64,000 nucleotides of DNA, taken from the NCBI GenBank assembly GCA_010909725.1, contig JAACMV010000030.1, positions 744,001 through 808,000 on the forward strand, read 5' to 3'. Source of the DNA: Picochlorum sp. 'celeri' (Eukaryota > Chlorophyta > Trebouxiophyceae). Below the pieces are notes generated by a model. The model worked only from the letters and a program-made list of their open reading frames with translations. It did not search any database and was not told the DNA's origin. Of this stretch, positions 40,771-52,725 are shown one piece after another; the stretch's first letter is position 1, and every line of letters begins with the position of its first letter. The position numbers and the translations under genes are program-made.

Positions 40771-41125
40771 CTTGTCTGCCCAGACTTCTGCACCATAGCC
40801 GCGGGAGGATAGGGTATCGTTGATCACCATCTTCTTCATCGCCACTTACTTCCTTTATAGTGGCTGTGGAGACCACCAGGGTATATACATTCAATATATT
40901 GATGGTGGTGAGTCCCAGGTATGTATACTGATCCACAACTGGAACAACAGCAGATCATCATCTCCTGAGAAAAGAAGCTTGCGATTCCAGCAAGAGTAAT
41001 CCTCCACGTTACTGGAAATGGCCAAAAATTGGAAAGATACTTTGTTGATACATCACATTCCCAAAAAATAAGAATGTGATTCTTGTGTTTTTGTGACACA
41101 GATTTTTCTTACAAGAAATACATCA
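40771..41125. other. 355 nt without a gene
   Basis: Between SINE-like copy 2 and the 3' end of the IF1 gene. No gene, RNA or repeat recognised. Contains a CAATATATTGATGG stretch and is AT-rich compared with the element beside it. Confidence 0.4.
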
Positions 41126-41542
41126 TCAAAAATGAGTATGTTTCCACTGCATGAGGGCTTCCTTCTCTGCATCCGACAACTTTGTTCCCACAATCTCGTC
41201 CAACGCAGACTTTTCCGCAGCAAGAACTCCTTTGGCAGAATGGACATCGTGCTTCTCTGCTTGAGCACGAACCTTGGTCAGCAGCTCTTTCAAGAGTTTT
41301 TCGTCCTCCTTTCTGAAAAAGATGGCCTCCTCAGCATTCTCCTTGTCATCATATCCTATACATAAATAAAATGTCAACAATTGGATGCAAGAATACTAAT
41401 GATGCAACAGAGACAAACCTTTAAGTCCCGCAAGAGACCCTGCGAATCGTTCCTCGCACAACCGACCGCAACCCAAAACATTCCTGCTCCGCCCAAGTAG
41501 ATTCATTGCTTTCTTTCCTGATGTAAGAACGCGAAGAAGCAT
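41126..41542 (-). CDS. Mitochondrial ATP synthase inhibitor IF1-like
   Basis: Exons 41419-41542 and 41126-41355 (63-nt intron), 117 residues. First exon: a basic presequence (MLLRVLTSGKKAMNLLGRSR). The mature part starts at about GYDDKENAEEAIFFRKEDEK, matching the inhibitory E..YF/K.ED helix of IF1, followed by a charged coiled coil (LLKELLTKVRAQAEKHD). IF1 stops ATP hydrolysis by F1 when the matrix is de-energised. The C-terminus KLSDAEKEALMQWKHTHF gives an extra helix beyond the usual length. Divergent from the Miro gene (266 nt between starts): both are mitochondrial. Confidence 0.8.
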
Positions 41543-41807
41543 TGTGATCAAAATTGACGTTCTCAAGAATGGTGATGTTGGGTAGTAAATACAACACTGC
41601 TGCTCGGCGTCTATTTGTGTTCGATTTGTCACTGATTTTCTTTCTTATATTGTTTCTCTCACCCCTGCAATGCTACTGGACCTGGTGAATTGCGCACGGC
41701 ATTCGTCGACAATCTCCCTTTTTATTATTTTAATTAAGGCATTCATGCCCAACTTGGGCTGTTGCAACCAGATGTGCATCATAATTATGTGATACAAAAG
41801 AAAAAAA

Positions 41808-43727
41808 ATGAATGGCAAGGGTAATCAAGAAGAAGACTCTGTGGTGTATATAACCGTGATTGGTGACCAGGGCGTCGGGAAGACGTCTTTGATCGCTGCT
41901 GCTGCGACGGAAACATTTCCCGACAACCCTCCACCGGTTCTTCCACCTGCCAAATTACCGGCAGATACCACACCGGAAGGAGTTCCAGTCGTAATTACAG
42001 ACACGAGCACGAGATCAGAAGACAAAGAAGCGCTGGAAGCAGCATGTCGGCAAGCCAGTGTTATTGTGCTCTGTTTTCGCATGGAGAAGTTGGAGAGTTT
42101 AAGAAGAATATCTTCATATTGGATGCCAGAGTTGAAACGACTACATGTTCAGGTTCCTGTCTTGTTGGTCGGTTGTAAGAGTGATATTCGACCAGCTGAT
42201 CAGTCTCTGCACAAAGCTGTGCTTCCGATCGTTAAATCGTATCCTCAGATTGAGACATGTATGGAATGTTCGTCCAAAAAGCTGCAGTTTGTTGGAGAAG
42301 TATTCTATTACGCGTTGAAGGCGGTTGTGTACCCAATGACACCGCTATATGACCCAGAGAGCCAGTTGCTCCAACCACTGTGTGTTCGGGCATTGAAAAG
42401 GATATTCGCACTGTGTGACCAAGATAAAGATGGGGTTTTAAATGATATAGAGCTCAATGAGTTCCAGATGAGATGTTTTAATGCACCGTTGCAGCCAGAG
42501 GAGCTTGCTGGTGTGAAAGAGGTGGTCAAGTCTCGAATGGAAAGTGGCCTCTCGCCAAAGGGTTTCCTCACATTTCAAGGGTTTTTGTTCCTCCATGCTT
42601 TATTTATAGAACGGGGCCGATTGGAGACGACGTGGGCTGTCCTATCGAAATTTGGCTATGGGAAGGACCTGAAGCTCAGGGGTGAACTTTTGATGCTGAA
42701 GACTGCACAAGACACGCCAATGCAACTAACAGAATTCGGAGAGACCTACTTTTATGACATATTCAATAAATTTGACGCCGATAATGACGCTGCCTTATCG
42801 ACAAGAGAGCAAGAAGACTTGTTTTCATCATTTCCTGAAGCTCCGTCATTATTGCAGAGAAGTAGTACAAGTTCTGGCATTATTTTTGAGCGAACAAAGA
42901 AAGGCCTTTTGACTCGCAATGGTTTTATGGCAATGTGGAATTATTTAGCCACCAAGTCACCCAAAGAGTTGATAGCAAGTGCCATTTACTTGGGACTTGA
43001 TTGTGAGAAAGATGGAGCAATTCTCGCCCAATTATTAGAACCAAGAAAAATGCAGGAGCCCAAAGTAGTACAGTGTAGTTTGTTTTCTCATGATGAAATG
43101 GATGTTTCAGAGGCAATCGCAGGACTGGTGCAGCCAAACAGCCAGTCATCATCCGGTGTGATCTTGGGCTCTGCCGGACTTGTTGAAAAAAACAACAAAA
43201 CTAGTACTCTGGTTCTGCGATCGGTGCCTCTATCACTGGCGCCTACAATTATTGAAGCCAGTGATAGATCATCTGGCTTATCTACGTTGGATGCTGCCGC
43301 CTTCGCATTTGACTGGTCCAAGCCCAAACAAATTTCAACTCTTGTAGAAGGCATGCTTTCACTAGCATCTGCCGCAGGGGATACTCTGCCGTGTATTTTA
43401 ATAGGTTTCAATAGAGATCAAGCTTCAGAGTCTTTCGTTGCGGAAGTTCAAATGATCTGCGACAGCCTAGGAATATCAGAGCCATTGAATTTTGACCCCA
43501 GGGACAGTGGCAGTGTGTACAGTAATCTCGTTGATGCCGCATCAACGCCTGAGGGACATATTCCAGAGACTCCGTCTCTCGTAGCAACCAAACGGCACAG
43601 GCGCCTGGTGGCTCGTATCACCATGTATGCTGGAATTGGTACCCTGGTTGGCATTGCGGGATACTTATCATACAGAGCATACCGTGATTATCGATCCTCG
43701 TCCGACCGGGCAGCTACTGCTACATAG
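41808..43727 (+). CDS. MIRO1: Mitochondrial Rho GTPase (Miro)
   Basis: Single exon, 639 residues. N-terminal GTPase with GDQGVGKTSLI (~19-29) and LVGCKSDIR (NKxD-like); EF-hand 1 DQDKDGVLNDIE (~205), EF-hand 2 DADNDAALSTRE (~325), each with the hidden partner helix; C-terminal anchor (TMYAGIGTLVGIAGYLSY, ~605-625) into the outer membrane. Miro proteins govern mitochondrial distribution and shape. The second GTPase domain is degenerate: where the P-loop GxxxxGKS should be, the sequence is VVQCSLFSHDEMDVSEA, and the NKxD position reads FNRD. It therefore probably does not bind GTP there. Confidence 0.93.
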   Translation: MNGKGNQEEDSVVYITVIGDQGVGKTSLIAAAATETFPDNPPPVLPPAKLPADTTPEGVPVVITDTSTRSEDKEALEAACRQASVIVLCFRMEKLESLRRISSYWMPELKRLHVQVPVLLVGCKSDIRPADQSLHKAVLPIVKSYPQIETCMECSSKKLQFVGEVFYYALKAVVYPMTPLYDPESQLLQPLCVRALKRIFALCDQDKDGVLNDIELNEFQMRCFNAPLQPEELAGVKEVVKSRMESGLSPKGFLTFQGFLFLHALFIERGRLETTWAVLSKFGYGKDLKLRGELLMLKTAQDTPMQLTEFGETYFYDIFNKFDADNDAALSTREQEDLFSSFPEAPSLLQRSSTSSGIIFERTKKGLLTRNGFMAMWNYLATKSPKELIASAIYLGLDCEKDGAILAQLLEPRKMQEPKVVQCSLFSHDEMDVSEAIAGLVQPNSQSSSGVILGSAGLVEKNNKTSTLVLRSVPLSLAPTIIEASDRSSGLSTLDAAAFAFDWSKPKQISTLVEGMLSLASAAGDTLPCILIGFNRDQASESFVAEVQMICDSLGISEPLNFDPRDSGSVYSNLVDAASTPEGHIPETPSLVATKRHRRLVARITMYAGIGTLVGIAGYLSYRAYRDYRSSSDRAATAT

Positions 43728-43830
43728 TAGTTCCAAAATTGTTATTTTTTATGAAATATCATTCATGAACTGACTGTAACGGGTATAACGACGTGCTGCA
43801 GCGGGCGCTGAGTTCTTCAAATTTTCAATC

Positions 43831-46800
43831 ATGCCTGCGTGTCACCCGAATGCCCTCTTGCTGTTGGGTGAAATATCTACAGTAATATCTTCTGGTAGAC
43901 AAGAAGATTCTTGGGATATTGGATCGACAGAGGTATGTCCGTGGGGTATTCAATGGAATATAGCAAGGTGATCACAGTGAGATTCTATTGTGGATTATAC
44001 AGGCATTGATTCGCACAGAAGATAACATTGAGGACGCATTTCATAGTCTACGGGATGAAATATTCAATTGGCGAGGTTCGTTCCCGAGAAACATCCCAGT
44101 CTGCCTCTGTTTCCTAGTTTCTCACGCTTATTTCTTCTTCTTTTCTGTAGATTGGAGCCGAGTCTGGCCTTTAGATTACCTAAATCCGTTCTTAGAACTT
44201 ATCAAATCCCCAGAAACGAGCGGAAAAGTCACATCTGCTGCTTTGCAAGGGATTCAGAGAGTTTTGGAGCAAGATCTTCTGGGTATGTTGCGCGACCGAG
44301 TTCTTTGGTGAGATCATGTGCTACATATTTTCGCTTTTTTACTTGTAGGAGATTCAGAAACCGGTGTATCTGAAGCAGTGCAAAACATTGCTGAGGCTGT
44401 AACTCAGTGCAAGTTTGAGTCCAGCACTCTGGCATACGATGAATGTGTGCTGCATGATATACTAGGTGTATTCACGGCGTTAGTTGAATGTGATCAGGTG
44501 GAAAAACTCAGTCATGAAAACCTTACGAGTATTTTGCAAGCGTGTTATAGGATTGGGCACATGAAGACAGAAAAGAGCAGGCACACGTCTGAATTGCTGA
44601 CACATTCAGCACAGCGAGCTATGAATATTCTGGTAAAAAGCCTTTTCTGCAGATTAAAGGACTCTGAATTGGGAGAGGAAGATGGAGCTTCTCCCATGGC
44701 CGTTACTCCATCCTCCATGATTGTGATGTCAGATGCTGATGGCTCTTCATCATCGGTGGAAGATGGGGAAGAGGAGACCAAGAATGCCGAGGATCAGTCT
44801 ACAATGACAGAAGATGCTTTGAAATTTGATAATACCAAGTCAGATATGGATAAGTCACATCACGAGATAGTGTCATTGCTACCAGAGATAAAAGTGGATT
44901 CATCTGAGGAAGCAGACTGTGCCGTGTGTTATGGCATCCCTGCTCTGGCAGATGTCACGGGTTTTATAATCAGCATGATCGGTTCAAAACCGTCAAAGCA
45001 TTACCCAGACCTTGCCCTTTCAGGTATCGAGTTGATGACGACAGCCATCCAATCAGCTGGGCCAACAATCTCGTCGCACCCTCTGCTGATGAACTTGTTA
45101 AAGCAGGATCTCGTCAAAGCATTATTTGCAGCGTCGGAACATGGTTCTTTCAGAACATTTGCTGGGATCTGTCAAATTTCTCTTACATTGTATTCGCTGT
45201 TCAGAGAACATGTCCTTCCTCAGATTGAAGCAATTTTGGGTCTCTTGATTGTTCCCATTGCAGAGGGAAGCAATTCTGCTTCATTTGCTCTTAGGCAGAC
45301 TGCAATGGAGGGAATCCTTGACTTTTGCAAACAGCCAGAATTTCCGAGTATGGCTTATATTAATTTTGACTGTCGCCTGGAACACGATAATCTGTTCGAG
45401 AAGATCTGTGGTGTTTTGTCAAAATGTGGATTTCCAACATCAGATGGTGGCATATCTTCATTTCACTCGGTGTCAATGGCAGGAATGTCCATCATCCTCA
45501 ATTCCATTAGAAGCAACGAACTTTATGAAAACTACAGCAGTCATGATTCTCAAGACCCCTTATCAGGAAGAAATGAATACCGTGATATTTGGACACCATT
45601 GTGTGAAGGCAGATTTTTCACCCTTCCTGGCTCCCCAACAAAGGACCCAAGTTCTCCATGGGCTCTGAGAGCAGAGAAACAATTAAAGAATGATCTGACT
45701 TCCGTTGTAGACCATTTCAATAGAGATCAAAGAAAAGGATTTGAATACTGTCAATCATTGAATTTGCTTCCATCTCCATTGACTGCTATATCTGTTGCCA
45801 GGTTCCTTAGAAGCTGTCCAGGATTGTCAAAAGCTGCTATTGGAGAAGTTCTGGGGGAACGAGATGACTTCTACGAAGATATCAGAACAGAGTTCTGCAA
45901 CACTTTTGATTTCACTGGGCTGCGATTTGATATTGCTTTGCGGCTTTTCATGGATGCCTTCAGACCCCCAGGGGAAGGACAAAAAATTGATAGAATTGTT
46001 CAGTCTTTTGGGAAAAGGTACTACCAGCAAGTTCCAACATCTGGCCTGAAAAGCGCTGATGCTGCGTATGTGCTTGCTTTTTCTGTCATCATGTTGAACA
46101 CAGACCTGCACAATACTCAGAATAAGAGGAAGATGACACTGGAGGACTTTGCCAGAATAAATCGCAATACCAATGAAGGTGAGCCCATGCCACATGAATT
46201 ATTGTCAGATATATATACAGCTATTTCGAATGACGAATTCAAAATATCTTCGGAGTGCTCAGCTGCTGACCTTAGCCATCAGTTGGTTTTCTGGGTTGCT
46301 TTGACAACCAGATCTCGTCAACCTCGGGGAATGCCAATTGGTGTCGAGGCCATGAGAACTGCCTTTATGGTTTTAAGAAAGGACATGTTCAAGCTAGCAT
46401 GGGGTCCGACGCTCGCTGCAATATCCGTCATCCTCGATGGATCATCGAATCCAAGAATAGTGAAAGAGGCTACACAGACGCTGTTGACTGCAGCAGAGCT
46501 CAGCTATCGTTACCAAATCGATGGAGTTGTTGACCAGATATTGGCATCGTTAGCGAAGTATACAAGTGTATTAGATTCAGAGAATACAAAGCCGATGATA
46601 GCGTATGGTGGATCCATAAAGGCTAGGTCTTCAGTAGAGACCATGTTCAAGATTGTGGACTTGTATGGTGACTCTATCCGTAGTGGCTGGAAGTACATAA
46701 TTGCAACAATTATGAAGATTTTCCTCGCAGACTTGCTCACTCCAGCAATAATTGCTGTCGATGGAGGTTTGTGTATAGCTTTAAGATGTTTGATGACATT

Positions 46801-48467
46801 GTTCTGATTCATAATGACCTTGACAATTGTGACCTGCAGAATCTTTGGAGCAAGCATCACAAAGAATTCCAAAGGTATCTCCGAGAAATAAGGGTTCTTC
46901 GAGTTCCATCTTTGCGAGGGCGATAAATTCTTTGATATCTATCGAAGCTGACGGAGACATAGAGTATGCAGATGCTGGAGGTGAGATGCTGAAAGACCTT
47001 GCTCAGAAAAGCATCAATTCCTGCTCGATTGAAAGTCTAGTGAATGATTCGAAATTTTTAGTGGCAGAATCGTTATCAGATCTTCTGCATGCAATTATTT
47101 GGTCAGGAAATGCTTCTCTAGATTTATCAAAGCAAGGAGAGCCCACAGATACCACTGAATTGGCACTTGAATTGCTCTTCTCATTATCCCTGAGGAACAG
47201 AGACAGAATCTCTCTAATCTGGCCGCATATTCATGAATTTCTTGAAATCTGTACATCTCAAGAATCTGCCGAGGATCTGGGATCTTTGAATGAAAGATCA
47301 ATTAAAGGATTGATGAGGATCTCACAAAGACTTCTCCCATACAAGGAGGAAATTGCAGACATGCTGTTGGATAGCCTGAGTTTGATTGGCCAAATGCACC
47401 CAGCTGTTGTTTGGCAGTTGTCACCGTGCATAACAACAGACCTGATCACATTAATATCTCAGAGCGCTTTGCATATTCGAACAGAAAATGGATGGCGTAC
47501 CATCACAATTCTGATTCGTATTTCGGCATCCAGGGAAGAGGTACTGCCTTACTCTTTGCAGGCATTGCAGTTGGCTTGCAGGAATCCAAACGCGGTATCA
47601 GTTGAATCTTACATTCCGCTCTTGGAAACATGTCTGCAATTAATTGATTCGTTCAAGTCAACCAAGCCAGATGTGGCAGCAGATTTTCTTGACTGTGCAG
47701 ATTCTTTATTTTCCTGGCTATCATCTCAGGGTGGAGATGGGGGAAAGATTCCCCGTGAAGCCTTGCTAGACCTCTGGCTAACATCTATTGGTATATTGAC
47801 AAAGGGACTTTGTAGAGAGCCTTCGCAGAGGTTAAGAGATACCTCAATTGCTGCCTTGCACAGGACATTGATGGCTTCGAGCTCTTTGGACTTGCCCACC
47901 GATATGTGGATACAAACAATTCAAGAGCTTCTGCTCCCACTTGTCCACGACTTGGGAGCATCAACACCAAATAAAAGTAAACCCTCCATCCAAATAAATA
48001 AATCTTTTCGTTTAGTGATCAGCATGCTCTCAAAGGTTTTGTTGCAGTATGCACCGTCAATAGCAAGTGACAATGATTTCGGTGTCCTATGGGAGAATAC
48101 GTTCATGGCCCTAAAGGACTGCATGGATAAGAAGAATGAGGAACAGAAAGAGATTGTCCACGAAGTAACAAAAAACCTAATTTTAGTATTGGCGCATGAA
48201 GGTATTTTGACACCAGATTGGAAGGATGGGAGTGGCAAGTCCCTGTGGGACGTTACATGGATGTGTGCAAAAGAAATATCCCAGGATTTAGACCCTCGTA
48301 TTTTATCGCCAGAGCAGAAAAAAGAAATGCTCAATCAGGAAGGTGGGAACACGTCGAAAGAAGACGATGTGGATAACAGCAATAATAATACTGCAGAGCC
48401 TCCTGCTGCTGCTGCTGCTCAAGAAGAGGAAGAAGAGTTGGAGCCTCCTGCATGCAAGCAAAGCTGA
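43831..48467 (+). CDS. ARF guanine-nucleotide exchange factor, GNOM/GBF1-like (Sec7)
   Basis: Exons 43831-43932, 44003-44075, 44151-44282, 44349-46766 and 46840-48467, 1450 residues, the length of Arabidopsis GNOM (1451). Order: N-terminal DCB and HUS regions with an acidic insert (~DGSSSSVEDGEEETKN); the Sec7 domain (~555-740) with FNRDQRKGFEYCQ, LSKAAIGEVLGERDDF, and the catalytic glutamate in FMDAFRPPGEGQKIDRI (~645), then SVIMLNTDLHN; HDS repeats to an acidic, Ala-rich C-terminus. It loads GTP on ARF1 for coat recruitment at Golgi or ER-Golgi membranes. Four introns cluster in the first 500 nt and one at the Sec7/HDS side. Confidence 0.95.
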
Positions 48468-48538
48468 TGTTTGGTAAAAGACACTGTATATAACGATATT
48501 GTAGATCTGGTAACAATCAAAGAAGCATGCCGATTTTC

Positions 48539-48588
48539 CATGGTTAACCATGCAATCAAGACATGTCTGAAAGGGTCATGCATGACCC
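48539..48588. promoter_or_regulatory. Cluster of three perfect DNA palindromes
   Basis: CATGGTTAACCATG (48539-48552, 14 bp), GACATGTC (48560-48567, 8 bp) and GGGTCATGCATGACCC (48573-48588, 16 bp), all within 50 bp between the ARF-GEF stop codon and the small secreted-protein gene. None has a spacer. Likely protein-binding sites in the promoter at 48708, but unproven. Confidence 0.5.
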
Positions 48589-48707
48589 ACATGGATTGCA
48601 GTTCTGGCCCACGTGTTGGCCGTGTACACGGTTTGACGTGTTAGCAAATCCGAGAGTTCCCTCCCAGTATCAAATCCTTCCCAATTCTCCCTCGCGCCTT
48701 TATTACA

Positions 48708-49235
48708 ATGTATCAAATAATGTCGTTTCTACGACAAATTGGGATAGTTCCGTGGGTGCTGGGATTAGCGCTTTGTCAAACGTCTTCGGTTCTAGCTCAA
48801 TACTGCAAAAACGCAACGCAGGCGCCAGAGGAATTTTCTACATGCGGTGAAGGGGTAGGGAGCCATTTATATTTGCTTATGAATTGATTATAGCGCTCAA
48901 ATACAGTGTGTAAGTTGCAGGCCCTCGCAGAATATGTAGCAGCTCAAGTCCCCAACAGACTCTTGGTCGACTGGGCAGAAGAAGGGCTGGCAAATCTAAT
49001 ACCATACCTAGACTGGATCGATTGTCCTGTGAATACTGATCCCACTGTATCTGTCACGAGGATCCTAACAACCTGCCAGTCAACATTAGATTCGCGAGAC
49101 TTGTTTGCCTTGGTGACCAGCAAAGTGTCCTGTGATAAAGACAATGGACCACAGCCGATGGAAAGTAAATGGACATTGCGCATCAATTTGATCACAAATG
49201 AGATGGATTTTGAGAACATCTGTTCTATCAAATGA
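48708..49235 (+). CDS. Small secreted cysteine-containing protein, unknown
   Basis: Exons 48708-48854 and 48921-49235 (66-nt intron, GTAGGG donor), 153 residues. Signal peptide MYQIMSFLRQIGIVPWVLG.. to SVLAQ. The mature part has six cysteines spread evenly (YCKN, STCGEG, IDCPV, TTCQS, VSCDK, NICSIK), enough for three disulphides, and an amphipathic central region (DWAEEGLANLIPYLDWID). No known family recognised. The weak donor makes exon 1 the less certain part. Confidence 0.6.
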
Positions 49236-49266
49236 TGGTAGTATAATGTAACTCATTGTAGCACTG

Positions 49267-49282
49267 CATCACCATGGTGATG
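49267..49282. promoter_or_regulatory. 16-bp perfect palindrome CATCACCATGGTGATG
   Basis: Located 32 nt after the stop codon of the small secreted-protein gene and 110 nt before the ATG of the phosphotransferase gene. Similar in kind to the palindrome cluster 700 nt upstream but of different sequence. Confidence 0.45.
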
Positions 49283-49392
49283 GTGCATTTGTGTGACTGG
49301 ACAATGTGGACATTGATCATCGTCTTCCCGCCGTGTTGTTTTCTTTTAAAAGCGTACCAGGCCGGATTGATGCAATATATTATTTATTTAAA

Positions 49393-50738
49393 ATGCCAGT
49401 ATTGTCCCAGAGAGCCCTCGAAGGGCTTCGAAACTATAAATATAAACCAGCTGGATATACCATACTAGACGATTTGCATCAGCCGATTTGGAACTGTACG
49501 TGGCACCGTTAGTCTTTTCATGACTACATATGCTAATTTTGTGGATGTCTGTACAGATATAACGAGCAATTGGCTACCAAACTGGCTGGCTCCTAATTTG
49601 ATTACCTTGACTGGACTGATCACTCTGATCTTTTCATACATCATCACGGCGTATTATAATATTGATTTTACATATGAGACACCAAGATGGAATTATCTTT
49701 TGGCGGCAGCTGCTGTTTTCATATACTTGCACATGGACTGTCTCGACGGGAAGCAAGCAAGGAAGACTGGCACCTCATCGCCTCTTGGGCAGCTTTTTGA
49801 TCATGGTATGTACATGAAAGCGAAAGGAGATAGCTTATGATGATGCAAATTTACAAGATGTGTGTGGTTCTGTAGGATGTGATGCATTTGCTGTGCACTT
49901 GATTTTGATAAATCTCATTACGTCTCTCCAGCTTGTACATGATTGGAAATCGATCATGTCTGCGCTCTATGTGTTCATTCCCTGGTGGCTAGCTCATTGG
50001 GAGGAATATCATACAGGAGTGATGCTGTATGGCAGTGGATTATGGGGCGTGACAGAAGCGAATTATGCCGTGTGCCTGGTACATTTGTTCACCTACATTG
50101 TGGGGCCAGCAGGATGGACGTGGACCCCATTCTCTTTCTTGGGTACTCGCTGCGACAACTCAATCAATTTTATAGAAAGATTATGCTCTTTTATATCGGG
50201 TTTACAGGTGAATGATGCCTTGTTGCTGACCTTTGGATTCATGGGTGCGTCACTGTTTCTTCAGCAGGTAGTCAGAGTTTTCAAACTCTCAGGGTCAGAT
50301 ACTCTTCTGAAAACTACATTGCCCACAGAAGAAAGAGGTCACAAAGATTTGGGCTTTATGGCTTCTGGCTCACACCTGTTACAAATTCTTTGGACTTGCA
50401 TTGGTTGTGGTACAATTTTGATGCTTCCAATTGTACCACCCTCTCACAGTAGAATTGTTTTTGAAATATTTGGGATCAACTATGCTTGGCAGGCCACTAG
50501 GATGATTATGGCACACATGTCGAAAGAGCCATTTCAAATTGCAATATTGCCAAACATTCTAATCATGTTGCAGATACTCAACTTCTTTGTGGAAGCTTTC
50601 GAGCCTACCAGCGTAGCATATGCTGTGCTCGCAGGCACAGCTGTTGGATACCTCCAATATATCTTATCCGTTATATCAGAGATTTGTGCGTTCCTAGGCA
50701 TATCTGCTTTGACCATCAAAGCTCGAAAGATGGATTGA
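49393..50738 (+). CDS. Ethanolamine/choline phosphotransferase (AAPT-like)
   Basis: Exons 49393-49495, 49557-49805 and 49876-50738 (introns 61 and 70 nt), 404 residues. It transfers phosphoethanolamine or phosphocholine from the CDP derivative to diacylglycerol in the ER (last step of the Kennedy pathway). The CDP-alcohol phosphotransferase signature D-G-x2-A-R-x8-G-x3-D-x3-D is complete (DGKQAR.. then GQLFDHGCD), and is interrupted by intron 2 inside FDHG. Opening region: [16 protein letters not shown] and [16 protein letters not shown], as in plant AAPT. About eight hydrophobic segments. Head-group specificity cannot be told. Confidence 0.92.
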
Positions 50739-50897
50739 GGATCAAACTTGGGTTACAGTATTTCATTCGCTCGTATGGGGCACAGATCGCATTCCGCCAT
50801 GGCATTGGGAAGGAGCATGAAATCGTCATATTTATTTATCAAATTTTGGTTTAATAAAACAACTTTTGAGTTGAGTGGATATCATCGAATGTAAGGT

Positions 50898-52357
50898 ATG
50901 CCGCCGAAAAAGAACAAGCAGGCAGACAAGTCCAAACAAGCTGCCAAGCAGAAGGTGAGTAAATGAATCTGCATTGTATTCATACGTGTAGAATAGCCTT
51001 TGGAGATGCATTTACCTGGTGGATTTGACGTTGCAGATTGTCGAGGACAAGACATTTGGACTAAAGGTACGAACGGACCTGTGTTGCCTCGCGTAGTTAA
51101 TAGAGACACGGCGCTTTAACGATTTGCTTACACGAACTCATTTGATGCAGAACAAAAAGAAGAGTAGCAAAGTACAAAGGTGCGATAGATGCTAGCATGG
51201 GTGTGGATTTTTCTGCTGCAGCATACTGCTCTAGTTCTCCTGTCACCTACACCCTCTTGACATCGCTGTCAAATGCCCTGCAGATACGTTCAAAATGTTC
51301 AGCAGTCAGTGCAGCAGAGTCAGCAGAAGAAGAATCAAGGAGAAGTCAATAGAAAGGTGCGACGTGAATTGCAGTGCTTGGACTCCAGTCGACAATGCAT
51401 GTGCATTTGGATTCAAACAATGATTTCTTGTGCTTTCAGGAGAAGAAGAAGGCTGAACAAGAGCGCCAGAAGGAGATTGATGAGCTATTCGCCATGACTA
51501 TCAAACAACCCAAGCTTCCCCCTGGAGTTGATCCAAAGAGTGTTGTGTGTGAATTTTTCCGGCATGGAAAATGTACAAAGGGTTTCAAGTGCAAGTTCAG
51601 TCATGACCTGGCTGTAGAGCGGAAAGGTCCCAAGTTGGATCTTTACAGCGATAAAAGAGATGCAGAAAAGGAGGAAGATGAAGGTATGGATGATTGGGAT
51701 CAAGAAACGCTCGAAAAGGCTATTGCACAAAAGCACGGTTCAGAGAATCAGAATAGACCAACAAGTATTGTCTGCAAATATTTCTTGGACGCTGTAGAAA
51801 AAAGGCAATATGGGTGGTTTTGGCAGTGTCCTAATGGCAAGGATTGCAAATATCGCCATGCTCTCCCTCCAGGATTTGTCCTGAAGAGCCAAATGAAGCA
51901 ACTGCTGGAAGAGGAGCAGGCAAATAAAGTTAGCGTGGAGGAAGAAATCGAAGAAGAGAGGTCAAAGGTAGATGCAAAAACTCCCATCACACCAGAAGTA
52001 TTTAATAAATGGAAAGCAGAGTTGGACCTGGCAAGGCAAAAGGAGATGGATGCAAAAGAAGCAGAAAGGAAAAAGCGCGGGCAAATGACAGGCAGAGAAA
52101 TATTCGAACAAGAGGGCTTCATTGCCGCCGATGATGCGAGTGCTTCGGAATCCTATGTCAGAGAGATAGATGATGAAAGTGAGATTCAAAAGATGCATGA
52201 TAAAGCCAGAGAAGACATGGAGATGTTGAGGAATGCATCTGTGAGCAAAGAGGCAGTCACCGAGGCTGAAGAATCTGGCATCTTTGACTCGGACGAGGAC
52301 GATGATGACGTGCTAGATGCTTTAACTGCAGGAATCGAACAGACCAGAGTCTCCTAA
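50898..52357 (+). CDS. ZC3H15/DFRP1-like (Tma46) zinc-finger protein
   Basis: Exons 50898-50954, 51037-51066, 51151-51179, 51284-51356 and 51440-52357, 368 residues. Four small, lysine-rich first exons (MPPKKNKQADKSKQAAKQK; IVEDKTFGLK; NKKKSSKVQ; QQSVQQSQQKKNQG) match the conserved family N-terminus 'VEDKTFGLKNKKG', which confirms the splicing. Two CCCH fingers: CEFFRHGKCTKGFKCKFSH, and CKYF.. CPNGKDCKYRH. A DFRP-type helical region (ITPEVFNKWKAE) follows, and an acidic C-terminus. In yeast and animals it binds and stabilises the ribosome-linked GTPase DRG1. The five-exon structure is the most fragmented in this window. Confidence 0.92.
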
Positions 52358-52420
52358 ACCTGAATTGCATGTATAAATTACAATGACTTTGCCATGGTAA
52401 AGCAAGTAAGACTGAACCTA

Positions 52421-52725
52421 TTATGCTTTTGCTTTAGCGATCATATCTTTCACTGGTGGTGGATTTTTTGGCACTGGGACATTTCCAAATCCCAAAAACT
52501 CTCTTACCGGTGGAACGACAACAGGAAGGGCAAGACCTGGAGACAGCAAGTACGCGTAATTTCTGTCAGAACTTTCAACAGACGTTTGATTCATTCCACA
52601 GAGAGTCATTTCTTTTCTTTGAAAGAATAAACGTCATCTCACGTACCAACACCACCGATCAGCAAGCTCCAAGTTATGATGGGCTCCCTATGCATAGCGT
52701 GTCTCAACGCTGCCGATAGAGACAT
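52421..52725 (-). CDS. Mitochondrial complex I subunit NDUFA3 (B9)-like
   Basis: Exons 52647-52725 and 52421-52536 (110-nt intron), 64 residues. Sequence LRHAMHREPIITWSLLIGGV then, across the intron, GLALPVVVPPVREFLG fits the pattern of NDUFA3/B9 ('LRNAWDKEPVLV.S...GG....LPPLSPY'): one membrane helix after a conserved ..EP. motif. It is an accessory subunit in the membrane arm of NADH dehydrogenase. Short enough to be missed without splicing: a longer open frame (from 52609) lacks this helix start. The family is small and similarity moderate. Confidence 0.68.

Noticed and set aside
40121..40812. Open frames of 70-156 codons across the SINE-like copies
   Set aside because: They run through poly(A) tails (giving KKKKK or FFFFF), differ in frame between copies and have no domain.
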